This document shows, piece after piece, positions 1 to 10,598 of a stretch of DNA of 64,000 bases (within the stretch, counting starts at the first letter, position 1; every line of letters begins with the position of its first letter). The notes under the pieces were generated by a model. The model had not been told where the DNA came from. It saw nothing but the letters and a program-made list of their open reading frames with translations, and did no database searches. The translations under genes and the position numbers were made by a program. Origin of the DNA: Antilocapra americana (taxonomy: Eukaryota; Chordata; Mammalia; Artiodactyla; Antilocapridae); the NCBI GenBank assembly GCA_007570785.1, contig ML660774.1, positions 16,010,888 to 16,074,887 on the forward strand, read 5' to 3'.

Positions 1-61
1 TTCCAGAGGCAGCTCTTATTAAGAAAAATGTGGGGGTGATTTTTCAGATGCCAAGAATAAA

Positions 62-176
62 GAATACATATTTTGTTATTTAATTTTATTTTAATTTTTT
101 TTCTTTGCAATAGATCCTTGTTGGTTATGTATTTTAAACATGGCAGTGAGTACACATCAATCCCAAACTCCCAAGA
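62..176 (-). mobile_element. Fragment of an old L1 3' UTR
   Basis: A T-rich run is followed by the pattern tccttgttggttatgta, then tcaatcccaaactccc. This is the reverse complement of the 3' UTR found in older mammalian L1 families. It carries no coding sequence. The T-rich left side suggests the element's A-rich tail, hence minus strand. No target duplication is visible and the boundaries are approximate. Confidence 0.55.
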
Positions 177-1854
177 ATATGTTTTTTTAAGAGAGGAAAA
201 TCTTAAGGATTTGACAGCTACTGAACTAAGCTACTAGTCTGTGCAGGAGACCTAGAGAGGAACTCAAGAGGCAGGGATAAGATTTGGCATTCTCTCTGGG
301 CCCTGACGATTTCTTGTGCTGAAATTGAACAACACCATTTTCTAAGCCATCACTTTGGAAGTTTTTGACTTCAAAATATCAGTCATTGATTTTTTTGATG
401 ACCACAACTAGCAGGGTTGACTGCAGAGGGTACCTGCGTTACTTCAATATCATAGATGAGACAACCAAGGCAGGAGAAGTCAAATGATTATGAGGGCTGA
501 CAGCAGACCATGTAAAAGTCTATGGCTAGAAAGGTCGAATCTCATCTCAGAGACATCCTTTCAGACAACTTTGCACTAGAAATTTCAAAGTTTGGTACGA
601 TGCAAAAAAAGGCAAGCTACCCTGGTCATGTAAAGTTGCAGTATTAGGATCTTCTATATAGTAGTGAATATGACAACCAAAAATTCACCAACAGAGAGAC
701 GTTTTAAAAGCCTAATAAATCTCTTGTCTACGTCCCTTACTCTGTATTAATAGTCATCCCTTCCCTCTGGCCTTTTCTCTCCTTCCGTCTTTCACAATTT
801 CTCACTCTCCTCCATCACTACTTTTATTTCTATGCTCATGCCCTCTCCATTTTGAAAGCTAAAGCTCATTTACTTCCATAGTGAATAAGCAGACACATTA
901 AATATTCCCAGAGTAGTAATTCACTCCATTTGATCAGGTGTAAAATGTCTGGAATCCAGACTAGCATTGCAGCTTTGGAAAAAAATTTCCAAGAAACCCT
1001 GACTCAGTGTTTAAAAACTAATACATTTGAGCATTCCTCTGGATTATGAAAATGGAATTAATCCTGTACCCCAGGGAATAAAGAGGAGCCTGAGGTTCCT
1101 CACCAACTGATGAAGCTATCTGCAAGGTACACTCACAATTATGCATGTGATCCTGTCATTGATGGAATTTGGGGAGATTTTCTGAATGGAGGCTGAAGGC
1201 TTGCCTGGAAGCCTCTTGCTTTTATCCCTATGGATGAGCACCTGCAAACCAGCACAAGGCCTTCTTCCTCAGTACTAAAGCTCTAGTTTGAAACAAAGAC
1301 TGGGAGATAGAGGTTTGTGCTCTCAGCCTGGGGGACTTCCAGGAGAGTGTTCTGTTTGGAGTGGTGCTAGCCTGGGGTCCAGCGGGGATGAAATGTTCTG
1401 TGAAGTGTATGTAGGTCAAGCATAGTGGGGACCTGTGGACAAAGCTGCTGAAAGTCAGAGTGATCATAATCAAGGGTCATGTCCAAAGGCAAGCTGGGGC
1501 TTATTGAAGACTCGGTCAGTTTGAGACAGAAACTCAACAAGAAGCCATCCCAATCTGAAGGCAGGCTGAGACTGGCAAGTCACTCAGCTGATCTCAGGGA
1601 CCATCTTTGAGTGTTCTGCGGAGCATGTGTGCCATGGTCTGGGTGCCTCCCTGAGTTTTTTGTTTTTGTTTTCTAATTTGATTGTTCTTTGTCTCACTCT
1701 TAGTGGAGCCAGCTCTTCTTAAAGATCCAGGTCTATTTATCTATGCAGAAAGGGTTGCCTGAGTGACCTTGACCTTGATACTTCTTTCTATTTGAGTCTA
1801 AAGAAGAAAAAGGAGTAAGGAGGTGAACCTTTAAATTGCTTACTACATTTCAGG
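177..1854. other. Low-copy non-coding DNA
   Basis: I see no exon, RNA gene or recognisable repeat. The short open frames have no recognisable domain, and CpG is depleted throughout. Confidence 0.5.
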
Positions 1855-2005
1855 TTTCTTCTCAAGCATTTCCTCATAAATTCTTATCTTTAGAAAATGG
1901 AAAGTAAGTATTCTTATCCCTACTTCAACACATGATGAAGCTGAGGATTACAGAGTTTAAATAAGTAGGCAAAAGTCAACAGCTCGTAAGTGGAAATTCC
2001 AGAAT
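1855..2005 (-). mobile_element. MIR SINE fragment
   Basis: The order of short motifs (a cluster like cccta...atgatgaagctgagg...cagagtttaaataag, then cagctcgtaagtgg and ccagaatc) matches the reverse complement of the tRNA-derived MIR SINE. The copy is highly diverged, as expected for a Mesozoic family. Confidence 0.5.
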
Positions 2006-2066
2006 CTAAAAACAGCAATATGTTCCAAAGGTCATGCTTCCTGACATGTGTCTACATCTTCTGGAA

Positions 2067-3411
2067 CAGTGGTTTCAAACAGCATGGTCTCAGGACCCTT
2101 TTCACATTCTTAAAAATTGTTGCGAAAACCTTTTGTTTGTGTGGGCTGTATATATACACATAAATATTTGTCATATTAGAAATTAAAATAGGAAATTTAA
2201 AAAATATTTTATTTATTTGCTTAAAATAATAAAGCTATTACATGTTAACAAACATTTTTGTGAAAAATGATTATATTTTCTTGAACAAAAAAAAAGGTGT
2301 AGCATTATGCATTTTTTCAAGTCTTTTTAATGTCTGGTTTATAGGAAGATGGCTGAAATTTAATATCTGCTTCTGCATTTATTCTGCCATGATATATTGT
2401 TCAGGTTGAAGTATGTGAAGAAAATTCAGCTTCATGCAGATGTTTAATTGTAAAATAAAGAGTATTGAAATAGCCTTTTTAGAGAATTTGGGGTATTTTT
2501 CTTGATGAGTGTAGCCTCCGAAATCATATCAATGAAGGTTCCATACTCCATTACATTTAAAATCTTAATTTTTTTCATTTCAAATCTTTTTAAAAAACCT
2601 CTTGTAGTGCTTTAGTCATTTGAAAATACTGGTTTAGTAATTCACACCAATGGCAGCATTCCTAATGGCAGCACACTGTATTACCCACCACCAGAAAGTC
2701 ACAATGATTAATACCAATTCTGGTCTCTAGAAGAAGTGTAAAGAATTGGAATGCTGTGAAGCTCAAGATGCCAGATACGAGTTTTCTAAAATTCAGTTTT
2801 GACTTGAAAGGTCAAATTTTACCACTGGCAACAAACACTGCCAGTTTTCTTGCAGAGAGAGTTTCACTTCTTTCATTTTTCAGAACAAGCCAGATCTCCA
2901 AGTCTGAATAACCATTGTTCGTCTGTCAGTTTTTCCAAGAAAAAAAATGATCCCCCCTCAGAAAAAATCTGAGTCCACTCACAGCTCAGTCATGCAGGTG
3001 CTTTTCTTTAAAACAGCCGTCGCCCTTAGGCAAGACTGCGGAAGGTGGGCTCCTTTACCTGAACTTCTGTCGTGTCACAGAGGACATTAGACAGCACGTG
3101 CTGCTGAGTCAAGATCTTCAAAATGAACCATTTCTGTGGCTTTAGGAAGGGCATTCTTGAGTGAAACTGGGATTTTATTTCCTTTTAATTTTACCATAAA
3201 GAAAATAACCACTAGTTCGGTTTGTTGCACCATACTTATTCACTGTAAAGCATGCTGTTGCTTTTGCCCTGTCAGTGCAAATGTTAATACAGTAAAAAGG
3301 CATATAAAATCTTAGTATTATTATTATTACAATTGGTTAGATGTTGTAAACCCACTGAAATGGTCTTGGGGATCCCCAAGGGGTATGTGGACTATACTTG
3401 GAGAACCTTTA
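2067..3411. mobile_element. Ancient hAT-Charlie-like DNA transposon, about 1.35 kb
   Basis: The left end begins cagtggtttcaaac and the right end reads gggtatgtggactata then ttggagaacc. These are degraded versions of the hAT/Charlie terminal inverted repeats (cagtggttctcaaa ... tttgagaaccactg). The flanking 8-mers ttctggaa (2059-2066) and ttctagaa (3412-3419) match at 7 of 8 positions and fit the known hAT target preference nTCTAGAn. hAT elements move by cut and paste with a transposase. I see no intact transposase frame here, so the copy is dead. Subfamily and internal orientation are not resolved. Confidence 0.65.
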
Positions 3412-3419
3412 TTCTAGAA

Positions 3420-3574
3420 GAACTGGATGAGGTCCTGGAGTGTGTCAAGGCTCTTTCCTCCTTGGGGCCTGCAATCCGATGTGACCCAGAGGCAGGCTGG
3501 AAGCCTGAGCGAGACTCAGAATCTGAGCAGAATTCCCATCAGGCTTGGTCCTGAGAGACTTCCTCTTCTCAAAT
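3420..3574. other. Short low-copy interval
   Basis: It contains an open frame (3333-3554) that starts inside the hAT end and has no recognisable domain. I see nothing else. Confidence 0.4.
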
Positions 3575-3745
3575 TACATCCTTTTCTGCCCTGTGGAATT
3601 TACATCTTAGTGAGGAAAGACAGCCAATGGACAAAAATGAGTAAGTCAATTATATCATATATCTGAAGTGAAGAAAAATAAAATAGAGAAAAGGACTGGT
3701 TTGGGGAGAAGTTTGGGTACGTTAAATGGAGTCACCACACTCTAT
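3575..3745 (-). mobile_element. L2 LINE 3' fragment
   Basis: The pattern ccctgtggaatttacatctt, then agacagccaatgg and repeated ataaaat-type motifs follows the antisense strand of the L2 3' region (ccctcatggagcttacattctag ... gacaataaac). There is no coding content. Confidence 0.5.
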
Positions 3746-3751
3746 GTGAGA

Positions 3752-4485
3752 AGGCAACAATTATTCTCATTTTAGACATGAGAAAATGTTACCCCAAAAT
3801 AGGGTTCATATTTCATTGAGTGTCAAGTTAATAGACATAAACAAGCCAAAGGTCAGGAAAAGGAAGGATTTATTGTCATTTGCAGCAAGTAAGATTTCCA
3901 GGGATCTTTCCCAAATAATGTCTCCCCAAACAGAAAAACTGGGGAAATTTTAAGCTAAGGGTACCTGCATATTCACGAAAGGGCTTGAGCAGAGAATTCA
4001 CCATAAAACTGGGGCCAAGGTTGACAGAGTCCAAGTCTTGATCGGTTGAAATCAGGAGAGTTGATAACATCATTCAGTCTTCCACCTGGGGGTGGAGACG
4101 TGGGGTGGGGCTTAGTTCTTGCAGAACTCAAAGATGTCTTATTACGTATAATATATCCCTCGAGGAGGAAATCGGACACCACTGTATCACTGCACAGCCT
4201 TTGCTCTGTTCCAGCGCTCCTTTGTTCCCTTAAGATCACTGCTTTCTGAGACCTGTTCAAGGGTGATCATTGTGAACAGGCTTAGGTTGCAAAATGGCTT
4301 AGGCCAAAATAGCTTCTCTTCTGTGAAGAAATCCATTCCTGGCTCTCTTCCTCGGGGGACCCTCTAACCTATCTGCTTATAGAAATGGAGCCATAGCTGG
4401 AATAAGTGATTAGTTCAGGATCTCATAGCAAGTGAACAGCAGATCTAGGATTCCAACTCTAAAGCCTGAGTCTCTCCACTGGCAC
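3752..4485 (-). mobile_element. MIR SINE split by a later insertion
   Basis: The left part (about 3752-3785) has attctcattttagacatgag. The right part (about 4382-4485) continues with gaaatggagccatagctgg, agtgattagttcaggatctc, agcaagtgaacagcag and aagcctgagtctctccactg. Joined conceptually these follow the antisense MIR order. The roughly 600 bases between them do not belong to MIR and are annotated as an LTR-like block. Confidence 0.55.
3786..4380 (-). mobile_element. Probable solo LTR-like element inside a MIR
   Basis: About 595 foreign bases interrupt a MIR. The left edge reads tgttacccc and the right edge ccctctaacc, close to the tg...ca ends of a retroviral LTR. On the minus strand an AATAAA polyadenylation signal (tttatt on plus, about 3868-3873) lies near the 3' edge, as in an R/U5 region. 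The G-rich tract ggtggagacgtggggtgggg (4090-4109) could be promoter sequence. An inverted repeat cctgttca/tgaacagg lies at about 4251-4280. A clean target duplication was not found, so this stays a probable call. There is no internal viral coding region. Confidence 0.45.
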
Positions 4486-4570
4486 GTGATCTCACAGGTG
4501 TGTAACAGATCTCAGACACCCAGCAACACTTCTGAGTTATTGACCCAACCTGAGAGTCCTAAACCTAGTT

Positions 4571-4610
4571 AGGGAAAGGAGACGACAACTTTCCAAACGA
4601 AAAAAGAGAA
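4571..4610 (+). repeat. Left copy of a 40-bp target site duplication
   Basis: It matches 4812-4851 at 37 of 40 positions. Two of the three mismatches are CG here against TG in the right copy, the signature of cytosine deamination. It flanks the Bov-tA at 4611-4811. Confidence 0.85.
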
Positions 4611-4811
4611 GTGAAAGTGTTAGTAGCTAGTCGTGTCTGACTTTTTTTGACCTTGTGGACTGGAGCCCAGCAGGCTCGTCTGTCCAGGAATTCTCCAGGT
4701 AAGATTAATGGAATGGAGTGCCATTCTCTTCTCCAGGGGATCTTCTAGCCTCAGGTCTCCCGCACTGCAGGCAGATTCTTAACTGCCTAAGCCAACTGTC
4801 TGAAAAAATTC
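4611..4811 (-). mobile_element. Bov-tA SINE
   Basis: On the minus strand the order is a tRNA-like head, the body (gatcccctggagaagagaatgg and tggacagacgagcctgct on the complement) and the gtcagacacgactagct tail. Bov-tA is a non-autonomous ruminant SINE transcribed by RNA polymerase III from the tRNA-derived A and B boxes. This copy is diverged. It is bounded by an exceptionally long duplication (4571-4610 and 4812-4851). Confidence 0.85.
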
Positions 4812-4851
4812 AGGGAAAGGAGATGACAACTTTCCAAATGAAAAAAGAAAA
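4812..4851 (+). repeat. Right copy of the 40-bp target site duplication
   Basis: It is the partner of 4571-4610 (37/40 identical). It extends far beyond the 7-20 bp usual for LINE-mediated SINE insertion. Confidence 0.85.
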
Positions 4852-5009
4852 GGGGAGGGAGAAAGCAAAATAATCTCAGAAGATGTTGAAATGTGAATCT
4901 TAGTTATAAATAATTACATTAGGAAAATCCTTTTTTTTTTTATACTGTTAGGCTTTTGAACTGGTTTCTTTCTGGACCCTGGATTTCTTCTGTTCTTTTT
5001 TTCTGTAAG

Positions 5010-5110
5010 TGTTTAATAAGTATTTCTTTTTGTCATGCACTGTGTTACATGCTGGAGGAGAAGATAGTTTCTGTGCTGAAGCAGTTCACAGTTTTAGAGA
5101 AGAGAGAAAA
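5010..5110 (-). mobile_element. Possible L2 fragment
   Basis: The run tgtttaataagtatttcttt, then catgcactgtgttacatgct and gcagttcacagttttagag resembles the antisense L2 end (tttattgagcacctactatg ... ctaggcactgtg). The call rests on weak pattern similarity only. Confidence 0.35.
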
Positions 5111-5210
5111 AAGAAAGAGAGGACATTCCAAAGGGAAGGAGATTTTCTCTCAACCTTAACCAGGAGCATCAGAATATACATTTAATTGGGCTAAAGTTAA
5201 AACACAAGTG

Positions 5211-5228
5211 AACACACACACACACAGA
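5211..5228. repeat. Short (AC)n microsatellite
   Basis: A run of about eight AC dinucleotides, followed by agagctg. Confidence 0.85.
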
Positions 5229-5397
5229 GCTGATTCCTTTATCTGAGATAGAAGACTTTCTACATAGATATTGGGTGAAATTTTTAAAAGGGCAGAAATG
5301 GTTTTCACCCCTCCATGACCCATATCCTCCCATTTCATGGGAACTGTAATGATGGGAATCTTGTAAAATGGAGAAGCTGAAAACAATAACCCTTGTT

Positions 5398-5475
5398 AAT
5401 TCTAACAGCCAGATAAGGAAGACATTATTTGTATTTTACAAATGAGGAAATTGAGTCTCTTTGCTCTATTTGTCA
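5398..5475 (-). mobile_element. MIR fragment
   Basis: The sequence ttatttgtattttacaaatg followed by aggaaattgagtctc matches the conserved antisense MIR core (ccattttacagatgaggaaactgag). Confidence 0.5.
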
Positions 5476-6047
5476 TGTTGCTCAGGCCTAAGCAACCACA
5501 CGGATGTCACCAAGTCTCATGAAGAGAGGTATCTGGTGTCTCAGTCTTGCCCACAAGACATCCTTGGGACAGTGCAACCCATGCTCTCTTCACTCTTCCC
5601 TTTTTGCCTTCTTGTTTCAACATTGCTCTCACTTTTTGTTTTGGACCTTGCATTTCCCAAACACTTACCTCTTCCAAGGGATGACTGATTTGATTCCTCC
5701 ACTTGAACCCTCTACCATGTCCCTCAAGCTTCATTTTGTTTTGTTTTGTTGGTTTCTTCTCACCCTTCAACTTTTAACTGATTCTCTCTGATTCTGGTGA
5801 GCTGGGGTGGACCTCTGTTCATCCGGCTGCCAGCTCTGACCCTGGAGTTGGCCTTTGTGTTCAGGTCCTGGATTCTCTGTCACTCTCAGGTTTGTGCAAG
5901 CATAGGGTGCCTCTGAGAATGAGCTCTCCTTGAATTCTGCACCCTGTACCTCAGTCTTGTGTCAACCTGGCCTTGTGAAAATAGGATGTTTAACATCAAG
6001 AATTCCCTGGGCTTTTTTCCCCCTTGAGAACTGTTTTCTTCTGCAGT
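5476..6047. other. Low-copy non-coding DNA
   Basis: Short overlapping open frames on both strands have no recognisable domain. I see no repeat family here. Confidence 0.45.
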
Positions 6048-6560
6048 TGTACATATACACAATGGACTATTACTCAGCCATTAAAAAGAATACATTTGAA
6101 TCAGTTCTAATAAGGTGGATGAAACTGGAGCCTATTCTACAGAGTGATGTAAGCCAGAAGGAAAAACAACAATACAGTATACTAATGCATATATATGGAA
6201 TTTAGAAAGATGGTAATGATAACCCTGTATGCAAGACAGCAAAAGAGACGCAGATGTATAGAACAATCTTTTGGACTCTATGGAACAGGGCGAGGGTGGG
6301 ATGATATGTGAGAATGGCATTGAAACATGTAAATTATCATATGTGAAATGAATCACCAACCCAGGTTTGATGCATGATACGGGGTGCTCAGGGCTGGTGC
6401 ATCGGGATGACCCAGAGGGATGGAATCGAGAGGGAGGTGGGAGGGGGGTTCTAGAAGTGGAACACATGTATACCCATGGCGGATTCATGTCAATGTATGG
6501 CAAAACCAACATAATAATGTAAAGAAAAAAGTCTTTCTTGAATTTGTTACAATAAAAAAA
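6048..6560 (+). mobile_element. 5'-truncated L1 3' end
   Basis: It begins in the last codons of L1 ORF2 (tacatatacacaatgg, then attactcagccattaaaaag), passes the ORF2 stop near 6205, and runs through the bovine-type 3' UTR (gaatggcattgaaacatgt, cccatggcggattcatgt, gtatggcaaaaccaac). The tail is double: an A-run near 6520 is followed by about 25 non-L1 bases and a second AATAAA plus A-run at 6551-6560. That could mark a short 3' transduction, or be ordinary tail decay. It is more diverged than the copies near 11 kb and 44 kb, and no clean target duplication was seen. Confidence 0.85.
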
Positions 6561-6667
6561 AACACTCAGTAGAGGACTCATGTATATAAAATTAGTACAA
6601 CCTTCTCTGAATCTGCCAGGATTCTCCAACATAGAGTTATTCTCTTCTACTTTGTAATTATCATTTG

Positions 6668-6890
6668 GGTGTGTGCATGCTAAGACACTTCAGTCATGTC
6701 TGACTCTGAGACCCTGTGGACTGAAGCCCGCCAGGCCCTTCTGTCCCTGAGATTCTCCAGGTGAGAATACTGGAATGGGTTGCCATGCCCTTCTCCAGGG
6801 GATTCCTGATCCAGGGACTGAACCCTGTCTCTTGCATTTCCTGTATTGTCAGGCAGGTTCTTTACCACCAGCATCACCTGGGAAGCCCCC
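6668..6890 (-). mobile_element. Bov-tA SINE
   Basis: The complement shows the full tRNA-like head (gcttcccaggtgatgctggt, then gtaaagaacctgcctgac), the Bov-tA body and a tail running into gcatgcacacac. This is the variant whose tail reads gcatgctaag on the plus strand. No clear target duplication was seen. Confidence 0.88.
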
Positions 6891-7059
6891 GATTAGTATT
6901 TAGGGATAAGAATTTTGAAAATATGTGAATATTCTGCTCTTTCTCCAACTTGCAGTGTATTTATACATTTACTTCATATGAACTAATTTCTTATTTTATT
7001 CAATCTGTTATAACCTGTTATATAATTGATTATTTTGATACTCAAATTGTCTCTCATTT

Positions 7060-7525
7060 TGCCAGTGGGAGCCTATTCAAGCTGACCCCTGTGTTATTTT
7101 CATGACCTATCATTGTCTCAATATTTCCTTGCTACGTGGCACAATAAATTATGTCAAACTCAATTTGTACTTGGTTAGACTGGAATCAGCTCTTACTTGT
7201 TTTAAAGTAGTGTCTTGAAGCCAAGATTTGGGCACGAGGGGCTGCTCATTGTCATAGGGTATCATGTTCTTAGATCTTCCCAGTGGACAGAGCTAGAGAA
7301 CATACATACACACATGTAATTATCACTATGGTAATTTCTATGCCTAATGCATTGAAAACTATGAATTCATCCTGATGCCTCTAATTCCAATCCAGTACCT
7401 CTGGGTTCATTTTCCCCCTTTCTTTCCACATCTGTAATGTCTTTTTCTGATGGTAAGAAACCAGGCTCCCATTATTCTTAACAATAATGTTAAGATCTCC
7501 TTGCACGTACACAATTTCCATCACT
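7060..7525. mobile_element. Ancient LINE fragment, probably L1M type
   Basis: The ordered motifs ccagtgggagcctattcaag, ccaagatttgggcacgaggg, gtggacagagctagagaa, ctaattccaatccagtacct and aaaccaggctcccattattc are a pattern I associate with an old mammalian-wide L1 family. Orientation and subfamily are not resolved. There is no open coding sequence. Confidence 0.4.
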
Positions 7526-9061
7526 GCTGTTGTCTCATCACTGAAGACAGTTTCCTCTCTCTGCCTGGGCTCTGACACCCTCTACCAGGGTCCCCTTGCC
7601 CTTGGGAATGCCCGTCTCGCAATATTTATGCTCTGACACCTGGTGCTGGACCACCCATCTCCCTGCCTCCTCACCTTCTTGGTCTCCACCACCTTACCGG
7701 CTTGCCCCCATCTCTATTTGGTTAGATACCCCACTCTATTTCCTCTGCATATGGACACTTGCCTAATAGCAGGTGAACATAGGACTGAATTGTTCAAAAA
7801 CAAAAGGAAAGGAGAAGGGGCCAAGAAAGATATCTGATTATATTTTATATTAACAAAAACTTCCTATTCTTTATGACCCAAATGGAAATGTACTACTCAA
7901 ATCAAGATATAAAGAAGCAACCCTTCTTCATGGATAGATAACATGAGAATCTTTAAAGCTATCCTTCAATACTCACTACTTCTCATTTATTCCTGTTACT
8001 CTTGATTCACAATGTAATTTGTTAAATGAGGATCAGGGAGAAAGTTTAAATCCCCATGTGCCAATAACAGTAAAGGAGAGGAAATGTTCAAACCAAATGA
8101 CATTAAAGAGAGGATAATAATACTCCAGCCTTGGGATATTCTGGTATATTCATTTGACTGTCAAAAGTCAGGCATTGCCTTCTTTGCTCTAAGGCTGCTC
8201 CAGCTGGTCTGTGCTTCATGGGCTCTCTTTGACCTCAATAGATAATTCTGTTATCTCACAGGCATGGGCAGGGGAAGATATTTTTGGATGTGTCAGAGTA
8301 TTCAGAGATCCCTCTAGGCACTATCAATGCAGATATGTCACCCTCATTAAGGCCTTTAATAAGACCACCCCTTCACCCATCTGAGGCATTCCATCTCTAA
8401 GCTGAATTCAGAGGAGCTGGCCTGGAGCAGTCACACGGCTTCCCATTCCTATCAGGTCAAAGTCTACACTGTGGGGCCTTTTAACATTAAGTTTGGTCAA
8501 ATTCAGGCATCAGTGGATACCAGTCTGGGAACCTAAAAATAAACCCAACAGAAGAAGCATCAAAGACTTCCTGGAAGGTGGAAACAGCTGGATGTGACAG
8601 AGGGCAGTCGGATGACTTCTAATGGCCCCATGGAGGCCATGAGGAATTCTCAAATTGCCAGGAATGTCATCAAGTACCGTACCATGTGGTCTTGAATGGG
8701 GACAGAATGAAGAGTAGTGAGTACAATAGCTCTTCGTGTTCAGAACAGAAGTGTGTGTGTATGTGTAGAAGAGAGTGCCTTGTGATGTCTGCCCTCCACT
8801 GAGAGTTTGATGTAGGCACACTCCATGCCCTGATGTTCTCTGAGGCCAATGCCAGCAAGAAATGACTTATCAATACTTCATATCAGTAAATAGTTGATGC
8901 CAGATTTTATATGCAATTCCACCTGTCTATAAGGGTGTTCCTTTTATCCCATTATGTGAAACTCTGTATAGCTAAACCACAGTCACAGATTTTCCTCACA
9001 AAAACCACATAAACTCTGGGCTTTTCTTTTGCCAGTGATAGTCACACAGATTTTAAAACTT
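7526..9061. other. Low-copy non-coding DNA
   Basis: No repeat or coding feature is recognised except a short (GT)n tract at about 8751-8768. Open frames of 64-103 codons here are short and without domains. Confidence 0.45.
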
Positions 9062-9065
9062 GGTG

Positions 9066-9277
9066 TGTGTGTTTTAGTCACTCAGTCATGTCTGACTCTT
9101 TGCAACCCCATGGACTGTAGCCTGCCAGGCTCCTCTATCCATGGAATTTTCTGGGCAAGGATACTGCAGTGGGTTTCCATTTCCTTCTCCAGGGGATCTT
9201 CCTAACCCAGGGATTGAACCTGGGTCTCCTGCATTGCAGGCGGATGCTTTACCATCTGAACTACTAGGGAAGCCCCT
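9066..9277 (-). mobile_element. Bov-tA SINE
   Basis: The complement reads ggcttccctagtagttcaga, then the B-box-like gggttcaatccctgg, gatcccctggagaaggaaat and a gactgagtgactaaaac tail, followed by a short (GT)n on the plus strand at 9063-9073. It is close to the family consensus, so fairly young. No target duplication was resolved. Confidence 0.92.
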
Positions 9278-9289
9278 GGGGCTCATTTT

Positions 9290-10598
9290 ATAGCCTTCCT
9301 TCCCTCTTATTTCTGCTTCTCTGCCAAGATGTCTCAGTCACCAAGTCTAGGAGATTCTTTTACAACATCTCTACCATCAACCCTTTAATTTTCTGCTGCT
9401 TGGTTCGTAGTTCAGGCACTAATTTTCTCGCACTGACTCCTTTAATTTAGCTTCATTTTTTAGTAAAATATCTTTTACTTGATGCCTAAATCTTCACATC
9501 CATTTATTAGAAAAGTTCTATAAATTGATAATATAACTGATGGGTCATTATGGGTTAATTCTTTAAAGAGTTAGAGCCAGTAATTAACATAAAATACCCT
9601 CTCCATTATATTGTGAAGTGTTGTATGCAGTCATATTCTATTGATGGAACCACAATTTATATGAATTAGAAGGAAATTATAAAACATACAGGTATGCCAA
9701 GTATTTCTGTTCAGCAGTTTTATTCATCATCTCAGCCAGTCTGCCTGGGTGAACTGAGACATAAGAGGAGGTGGGAGGTGAGGAAGATTTCCAGCAGTCA
9801 CCGCTTTTTTTCACATGACCTTGACTCATATCTTCATACATGTATTTACAGTTAAAGGCTAGGGTTTTCTACTATAACCAAATGACCATAGTCTTGCTTG
9901 AAATTTTTTGGCAATATTTATCATATGCGATTTTAAGATAATAAGTTTTCATTGTAAAATAACACCTTATCTTTTAAAATCTGTGCTAACTTTATAAGCT
10001 AAGCAGCAGGTTTGGAAGAACATGCAAAGAGTGGATTCTTGGAGCCAAATGAGGGCATTTCTTCTTCCTTTTCACATAGCGCTGAGCATATCTACACTCA
10101 AGAAATATTTAAGAGGCAGAATAAAATCTGGTGATGGAATGGATGACACAAAATAGAAAAATGGGTTTTGTTTTATTTGTATTATTTTTATTATGAAAAT
10201 AATTCTGAGTCATCATTACAACAGAAACAAAGTTGACAGGAAATAAATCAACCCATCAGGCACTTAAACTATGTAATGAAAAGTTTTACTTCTAGTTCTG
10301 CCATTCCCAGTACCTTTGGAAAAATAATTTATTTATCTTCCCATTTCAACACTAGACTTGATCCTATTTGCCACCAAATATAGTTGCAAAATTCTTTATG
10401 ACCTTTTTGAAAAGTTCTAGTAAGATACAAGAAATAAAACATCCCAGAGTACCTGAATAGGATGCTCAGGTTAAAAAAAAAGAAAAGAAAAAGGGATCGT
10501 TTGATGCATTTTAAACATTGCCATCAATGCATTTATAAATAAATCATAATAAACACTTTATATGTCACAACAGTATTTTGTCACTAGGTACCTAATAT
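9290..10598. other. AT-rich low-copy DNA
   Basis: No feature is recognised. There is an A-rich tract at about 10472-10494. Confidence 0.45.

Noticed and set aside
5507..5791. Overlapping frames near 5.5-5.8 kb as a small gene
   Set aside because: Three frames on both strands overlap, all without domains.
6132..6632. 166-codon minus-strand frame
   Set aside because: It is antisense to an L1 3' end and flank, with no independent evidence of coding.
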